From positions 122,045 to 186,044 of the forward strand of contig PSPW01000002.1 of NCBI GenBank assembly GCA_004195615.1: 64,000 nucleotides of DNA, read 5' to 3'. The translations under genes were made by a program, and so were the position numbers. Source of the DNA: Methanobacteriota archaeon (GTDB lineage: Archaea > Thermoplasmatota > Poseidoniia > Poseidoniales > Thalassarchaeaceae). Below the pieces are notes generated by a model. It was given only the letters and a program-made list of their open reading frames with translations. It searched no databases and was not told the origin of the DNA. Below are positions 59,279-64,000 of this stretch, piece by piece (position 1 is the stretch's first letter; each line of letters opens with the position of its first letter).

Positions 59279-59734
59279 ATGGGAGACATGCAGACGACAT
59301 TCGTGATGATCAAACCTGACGGTGTACAGAGAGGACTAGTGGCTAGCATAATCGGTAGATTCGAGACCAAGGGTCTACGACTTGTTGGTCTAAGGCAGCT
59401 GACTCCGCCTCTAGAACTAGCAGAGGCTCACTATGAGGTTCACAACGAACGCCCCTTCTACGAAGGACTCATCGAGTTCATCACATCCGGACCAGTCGTC
59501 GCAATGGCATGGACCGGAATCGATGCAATTAGCGTTGCTCGCAACCTTATCGGGCCGACCGACGGTCGCACAGCCTCCCCCGGAACTATCAGAGGGGACT
59601 TCGCAATGGACATCGGACACAATGTGATCCACGGCTCTGATGGCGAGGATACAGCCTCCTTTGAGCTGGGGTTATGGTTCCCTGAGGGGTTGGTCGATTG
59701 GACCCGTGACGTGGAGCCGCACATCTACGAGTGA
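59279..59734 (+). CDS. ndk: Nucleoside diphosphate kinase
   Basis: [52 protein letters not shown]. Confidence 0.97.
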   Translation: MGDMQTTFVMIKPDGVQRGLVASIIGRFETKGLRLVGLRQLTPPLELAEAHYEVHNERPFYEGLIEFITSGPVVAMAWTGIDAISVARNLIGPTDGRTASPGTIRGDFAMDIGHNVIHGSDGEDTASFELGLWFPEGLVDWTRDVEPHIYE

Positions 59735-59774
59735 GAAATCAATTAAGCAGGGGAAGGAGCATGAGGTGGGTGGA

Positions 59775-61553
59775 ATGTCAGGACGCAGGCAACCCATTGT
59801 CGCTGTCTTGGGTCATGTCGATCATGGCAAGACCTCTCTCCTGGATCACGTAAGATCTCTAGGTGAACAGAGTCGTTCCTCGGTGATGGATAGAGAAGCA
59901 GGCGGCATCACTCAGCATATCGGAGCTACTGAGGTTCCATCGGAAATCCTGAATGATTTGTGTGCCTCACTATTGGGAGGTAAAACATTCGACTCCCCCG
60001 GTCTCCTTTTCATAGATACTCCGGGACATCACTCATTCTCCTCTCTTCGTGCTCGAGGAGGCTCGCTGGCTGATATTGCAATCCTAATTGTGGATGTAAT
60101 GGAGGGTTGCAGACCTCAAACAAGGGAGTCACTGAGAATCCTGAAGCAATCGAAGACTCCATTCGTCGTTGCTGCAAACAAGGTAGACAGGATTCATGGA
60201 TGGCAGTGTCAAGAAGGCAGATCAATGACCATCTCTATGCGAGATCAGTCCAAGGAGTCACTTGATCTGTTCGATCAGCGCTATTGGAAACTTGTAGGGC
60301 AGTTTGCCGAAGAGGGCTTCAATCTCGAGAGGTATGAACGAATAAAGGATTTCACCAAGGAGATTGCAATGGTTCCAGTATCTGCAAGGAAGGGAGAAGG
60401 GATCCAAGATCTACTAGCAGTTGTAATAGGTCTTGCAGAACGATATCTATCGGACCGCTTGACAGATGTTGACGGTTCTGGAGAAGCGACGGTTCTGGAG
60501 ATGAAGGAGGAGAGGGGGCTTGGGAAAACCCTAGACCTGATTCTGCATAGGGGTTCCATTCGAAAGGGAGACGAGATTGTACTGGTCAGTGATAAGGGAG
60601 GAGTTAGCACCCATGTGAAGGGGCTCTTCTCCCCAAGAGGAATGAGTGAGATGAGAGATGCCGGCGACAGGTGGGATAACACCGAAACTGCCTATGCAGC
60701 TGCTGGAGTCAAGATTAGCGCACCATCTCTGGAGGGTGTGCTAGTGGGGACGACGCTTCGAGTAGTCTGCTCCGATGAAGAGAAAGAAATAGCAATGGCA
60801 GCAGCAAAGGAAGAGGCAAACCTCTCGATAGAACTCGGCGAAGAAGGTGTCTGCATCAAATCCGATACAGTTGGTGGCCTCGAGGCTCTGGCAAAGGAGC
60901 TCAAGGAGATAGGGGTGTCAATCAGAGAGGCTTCGATAGGAAAGGTGAGTCGCAGAGACGTTCGTAGTGCTGAATCGTCTTCAGACCCTCTAAATCGATT
61001 GATAATGGCATTCAGCACGGAAATTCTTGAAGAGGCTGAGGAAGAAGTAGAAGTTTCGGAAACCGGAGTCAAGCACATTGGCTCCGACATAATCTACAGG
61101 ATTCTGGAGGAACGTGAAGAATGGGTGGAAGCCAGGAAATCAGAACTTGAAGAGGAGAGGAGAGAATTGGTGGTCTATCCTGGAAGGATTATACTCCTTC
61201 CAGATCATACATTCAGAATCTCAAAACCGGCTGTTGTTGGAGTAAGAGTTCTCGCAGGTAGAATCCACATCGGCCAAGGTCTTCTCAAAGATGGAGTGAA
61301 AGTAGGTCGAATTAAGTCCATCAAATCGGGACAAGAGAGCCTCAAGGAGGCAAAGCAGGGTGCTGAGGTAGCGATATCAGTTGAGGGGGTTACAGTGGGA
61401 AGGCAAATGGACGAGGGCGACGTCCTCCTGGTGGATATTCCAGAATCACATGCTAGGAAACTTAGGAAGATGGAAATGACCTCTGTGGAAAAAGAAGTCT
61501 ACGAGGAGCTTCTGGCTCTACACAGGAAGGATGATCACTTCTGGGGTAGATGA
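59775..61553 (+). CDS. infB: Translation initiation factor aIF5B/IF-2
   Basis: PIVAVLGHVDHGKTSLLDHVR, AGGITQHIGATEVP, LFIDTPGHHSFSSLRARGG, AANKVDRIHGW. No intein seen. Confidence 0.97.
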   Translation: MSGRRQPIVAVLGHVDHGKTSLLDHVRSLGEQSRSSVMDREAGGITQHIGATEVPSEILNDLCASLLGGKTFDSPGLLFIDTPGHHSFSSLRARGGSLADIAILIVDVMEGCRPQTRESLRILKQSKTPFVVAANKVDRIHGWQCQEGRSMTISMRDQSKESLDLFDQRYWKLVGQFAEEGFNLERYERIKDFTKEIAMVPVSARKGEGIQDLLAVVIGLAERYLSDRLTDVDGSGEATVLEMKEERGLGKTLDLILHRGSIRKGDEIVLVSDKGGVSTHVKGLFSPRGMSEMRDAGDRWDNTETAYAAAGVKISAPSLEGVLVGTTLRVVCSDEEKEIAMAAAKEEANLSIELGEEGVCIKSDTVGGLEALAKELKEIGVSIREASIGKVSRRDVRSAESSSDPLNRLIMAFSTEILEEAEEEVEVSETGVKHIGSDIIYRILEEREEWVEARKSELEEERRELVVYPGRIILLPDHTFRISKPAVVGVRVLAGRIHIGQGLLKDGVKVGRIKSIKSGQESLKEAKQGAEVAISVEGVTVGRQMDEGDVLLVDIPESHARKLRKMEMTSVEKEVYEELLALHRKDDHFWGR

Positions 61554-61621
61554 GACTAGAGCATGGGATGTTCAAAGGCACCTAACACTCAAGTAGTCAT
61601 GGAATCGACCTAGGAGCAAGG

Positions 61622-62617
61622 GTGTTCAGTGTGACGATTGCTCAAGGTGGTGGATCTAGTTCAATGGATCTCATTAGATCAGTCTCTGGGCATGCTAACA
61701 ACCTTATGAGCGAGGTTGCCAAGGTCATTATCGGGAAACCGGAAAACATACGCAAGGTTACCATAGGAGTCCTATCGAATGGGAACATTCTGATTGAAGA
61801 CAACCCCGGTCTAGCTAAGACTCTGATGGCGAATACTTTCGCCCAAGCACTAGGATGCAAGTTCAAGAGAGTCCAGTTCACTCCCGATCTCCTTCCCGCG
61901 GATATCATAGGGACTTACATGTACGACCAGAAAACAGGAGATTTCAAGCCAAGATTCGGGCCTCTTTTTACCAACATCCTCCTAGCTGACGAGATTAACA
62001 GAGCTCCACCAAAGACTCAAGCTGCTCTTCTCGAAGCTATGGAAGAGAAGCAAGTGACGATTGAGGGGATCACTCACAAACTTCCAGCCCCATTCGTCAC
62101 AATGGCTACACAGAACCCAATTGAGCAGGAAGGAACCTATCCCCTTCCTGAGGCTCAGATGGATAGATTCCTCATGAAGATGAGTATGGGATATCCTTCG
62201 ATGGACGAAGAGAAGGCGATATTGCAACGAAGGAAACTGCGTGGAAAGGACAGCTACGACGTGGAGCAGGTTGTGGAACCTCGAAAGGTTGTGGCGATGC
62301 AGAAGGCTCTCGAGACTGTTCACATCGATCCAGCCATTCTGGGATATATCGTTCAAGTTGTCCAGAGGACCCGGGCAGATCCAAGAATAGAAGCAGGTGC
62401 CTCTCCAAGGGCAAGTCAAGGCCTGTTCAAGGCATCAAGAGCATCTGCTGCAATTGATGGAAGAAACTACGTTATTCCTGACGACGTTAAGGGAGTCGCT
62501 CTGGATGTGGTTAGTCACAGAATTGTCCTCAAGCCGGAGTCCAAGATTAGAGGAGTAACTGGAAGGAGGATCGTGAATAAGATCCTTGGTGAAGTTAACG
62601 TCCCAGTAATACAGTAA
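61622..62617 (+). CDS. MoxR-type AAA+ ATPase
   Basis: LIEDNPGLAKTLMANTFAQALGCKFKRVQFTPDLLPADIIGTYMYDQKTG, LADEINRAPPKTQAALLEAMEEKQVT, ATQNPIEQEGTYPLPEAQMDRFLMK. Confidence 0.95.
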   Translation: MFSVTIAQGGGSSSMDLIRSVSGHANNLMSEVAKVIIGKPENIRKVTIGVLSNGNILIEDNPGLAKTLMANTFAQALGCKFKRVQFTPDLLPADIIGTYMYDQKTGDFKPRFGPLFTNILLADEINRAPPKTQAALLEAMEEKQVTIEGITHKLPAPFVTMATQNPIEQEGTYPLPEAQMDRFLMKMSMGYPSMDEEKAILQRRKLRGKDSYDVEQVVEPRKVVAMQKALETVHIDPAILGYIVQVVQRTRADPRIEAGASPRASQGLFKASRASAAIDGRNYVIPDDVKGVALDVVSHRIVLKPESKIRGVTGRRIVNKILGEVNVPVIQ

Positions 62618-62655
62618 TCGGGAATCCCAATTAACCGGATGCCTTACTCACCTAC

Positions 62656-63558
62656 ATGGCCGTAGTGATAGCATGTGTGAATCACAAAGGCGGATGTTCG
62701 AGAACAACTACTGCAGTCAATCTGGCCTCTTCTCTAGCATTGGGGAGTGAAGATTACAAAATTCGTAGCAGAAAGGTCCTGCTAGTTGATATGGATCCCA
62801 AGGGAAACGTAGCAACGACATTTGGTGTTGACAAGAGGAGTGTTGGCCCTACAATGAACGAGTTATTCGCCCGAGAGGTGGGTGATGACTCTCTCAAACT
62901 AGAGGACTGCACGCTTGGGCCGGATATTCTCTCAAAATCAATGAGGGCTGCATGGAAGAAAAATAATCCTGAGAAGACTCGCGGACCTCCCAAGCACATT
63001 GGGATTCGAAATCTATGGATTCTTCCAGCGGATCTGGATCTGTCGGGGATTGAAGTGGACCTAGCGACAAGAGTTGGCAGAGAGAATAGGCTCAAACTTA
63101 CCCTCAATGAGGCAATGGATCACTTCGATGTAATCATTATTGACACACCCGCATCTCTTGGTCTTCTTACTGTGAATTCTCTATGTGCAGCAGATTGTAT
63201 CCTAATTCCAATACAAGCCGAGTTCTATGCCCTGGAAGGGATGAGTCAACTAATCTCTGCAATCAGAGAGGTGCAGAAATCAGTAAATCCTAGACTGGGG
63301 CTTTTGGGCATTCTGATGACCATGGTTCAGACTAGGAGCAAGTTATGCGAAACAGTTACGGCGCATGCCCGGAAGCACTTCGGTGACAGAGTGTTTGAAT
63401 CGCAGATTCCCAGATCCGTAGCAATCGCAGAGTCACCCCTGGAAGGTGCCCCGATTGTTATTGCACAAAAACCAACCAAATCAAATCCGGCTAGCCAGTC
63501 ATACTGGAAGTTTGCCAAGGAAGCAGATGAGAGAATAAAGGCGATAACTGACTCATAG
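62656..63558 (+). CDS. ParA/Soj-family ATPase
   Basis: ACVNHKGGCSRTTTAVNLASSLA deviant Walker A, LLVDMDPKGNVATTFG, VIIIDTPASLGLLTVNSL. Confidence 0.92.
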   Translation: MAVVIACVNHKGGCSRTTTAVNLASSLALGSEDYKIRSRKVLLVDMDPKGNVATTFGVDKRSVGPTMNELFAREVGDDSLKLEDCTLGPDILSKSMRAAWKKNNPEKTRGPPKHIGIRNLWILPADLDLSGIEVDLATRVGRENRLKLTLNEAMDHFDVIIIDTPASLGLLTVNSLCAADCILIPIQAEFYALEGMSQLISAIREVQKSVNPRLGLLGILMTMVQTRSKLCETVTAHARKHFGDRVFESQIPRSVAIAESPLEGAPIVIAQKPTKSNPASQSYWKFAKEADERIKAITDS

Positions 63559-63563
63559 GTTCA

Positions 63564-64000
63564 CTAAGAGTTAAACTGTTCCATCACACTATGTCTTGCA
63601 TAAAGAAGAGCGGTTTCCATCTTAACGCGGATTTCAGATTCTAGTGTCTTGAGCATCTCCTTGATGTCCTTCTTTGATAGGTTTCCTCTCTTTGAAAGCT
63701 GCTTCTCGAGATTTGACATCATCTCTGATTCCCTCTCCTTGACGAAATCTGCTACCCTCTGCTCCATCTCAACCTCACTCTCTAGTGCCAGTTCTTGTCT
63801 TCTAAGGCCGAGAGCTGCCTCCATGCTCTCCTTCTCTGTCCTAAACCTCCGATCTAACTCTCCAAGGGCAGCTCTTTCGGACTCTTCCTGTAGTGCCTTG
63901 GTCCTGATATTGATATCGGACTTCATTTCTTTCTCAAGTGATTCTCTCTCGCTCTCAAGCTGCTTCTCCATCTTAGACTCATGCTTCCGCCTCTTCTTCG
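63564..64000 (-). CDS. Coiled-coil protein (start lies beyond window)
   Basis: Glu/Lys/Arg-rich heptads; frame remains open upstream of Met 63971 to the window end (KKRRKHESKMEKQLESERESLEKE). Confidence 0.65.
   Translation of the reverse strand, partial: KKRRKHESKMEKQLESERESLEKEMKSDINIRTKALQEESERAALGELDRRFRTEKESMEAALGLRRQELALESEVEMEQRVADFVKERESEMMSNLEKQLSKRGNLSKKDIKEMLKTLESEIRVKMETALLYARHSVMEQFNS

Noticed and set aside
59640-59774. N-terminal extension of the infB ORF
   Set aside because: Overlaps ndk; MSGRRQPIVAVLGHVDHGKT at 59775 is a canonical start.
62656-63558. ParA-like ATPase as evidence of a plasmid or partition cassette
   Set aside because: No ParB/centromere-like repeats seen before the window ends, and flanking genes look chromosomal.
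1-64000. CRISPR arrays, transposons, prophage, restriction-modification or toxin-antitoxin loci
   Set aside because: Looked for regularly spaced repeats and signature genes; none found.

Overview
This 64 kb window is densely coding and reads as archaeal chromosomal DNA. Supporting genes are Hel308, a KEOPS Cgi121-like subunit, RadA, Cdc48/VAT, MC1, Hjc, deoxyhypusine synthase, L7Ae/S28e/L24e, aIF5B, PyrB/PyrI and an initiator tRNA-Met. The mix with bacterial-like genes (UvrB, CcmF, Sdh, an Hc1-type histone H1-like protein) suggests marine Poseidoniales (Marine Group II) or relatives; that placement is inference only. I see three tRNA genes (initiator Met-CAU, Gly-CCC, Ile-GAU), each with an encoded CCA. 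I see no CRISPR array, transposase, integrase or prophage. Most of the window is housekeeping. The observations most worth following up are: (1) a 60-aa Hc1/histone H1-like protein co-occurring with MC1; (2) a leader with tandem hairpins and a 12-codon uORF behind an AT-rich repeat island, upstream of a probable tandem PRC-barrel protein; (3) a membrane-anchored wHTH regulator coupled to a secreted beta-propeller lipoprotein; (4) small genes missing from the ORF track (44-aa membrane protein, 35-aa zinc ribbon, 59-aa TM/acidic frame after ccmF); (5) a GC-rich ccmF/GGR compositional block; (6) an insertion in UvrB; (7) a small PRC-barrel gene coupled to cdc48; (8) a 10-bp inverted repeat beside tRNA-Gly. 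None is proven to be a new system; each has a stated decisive test.
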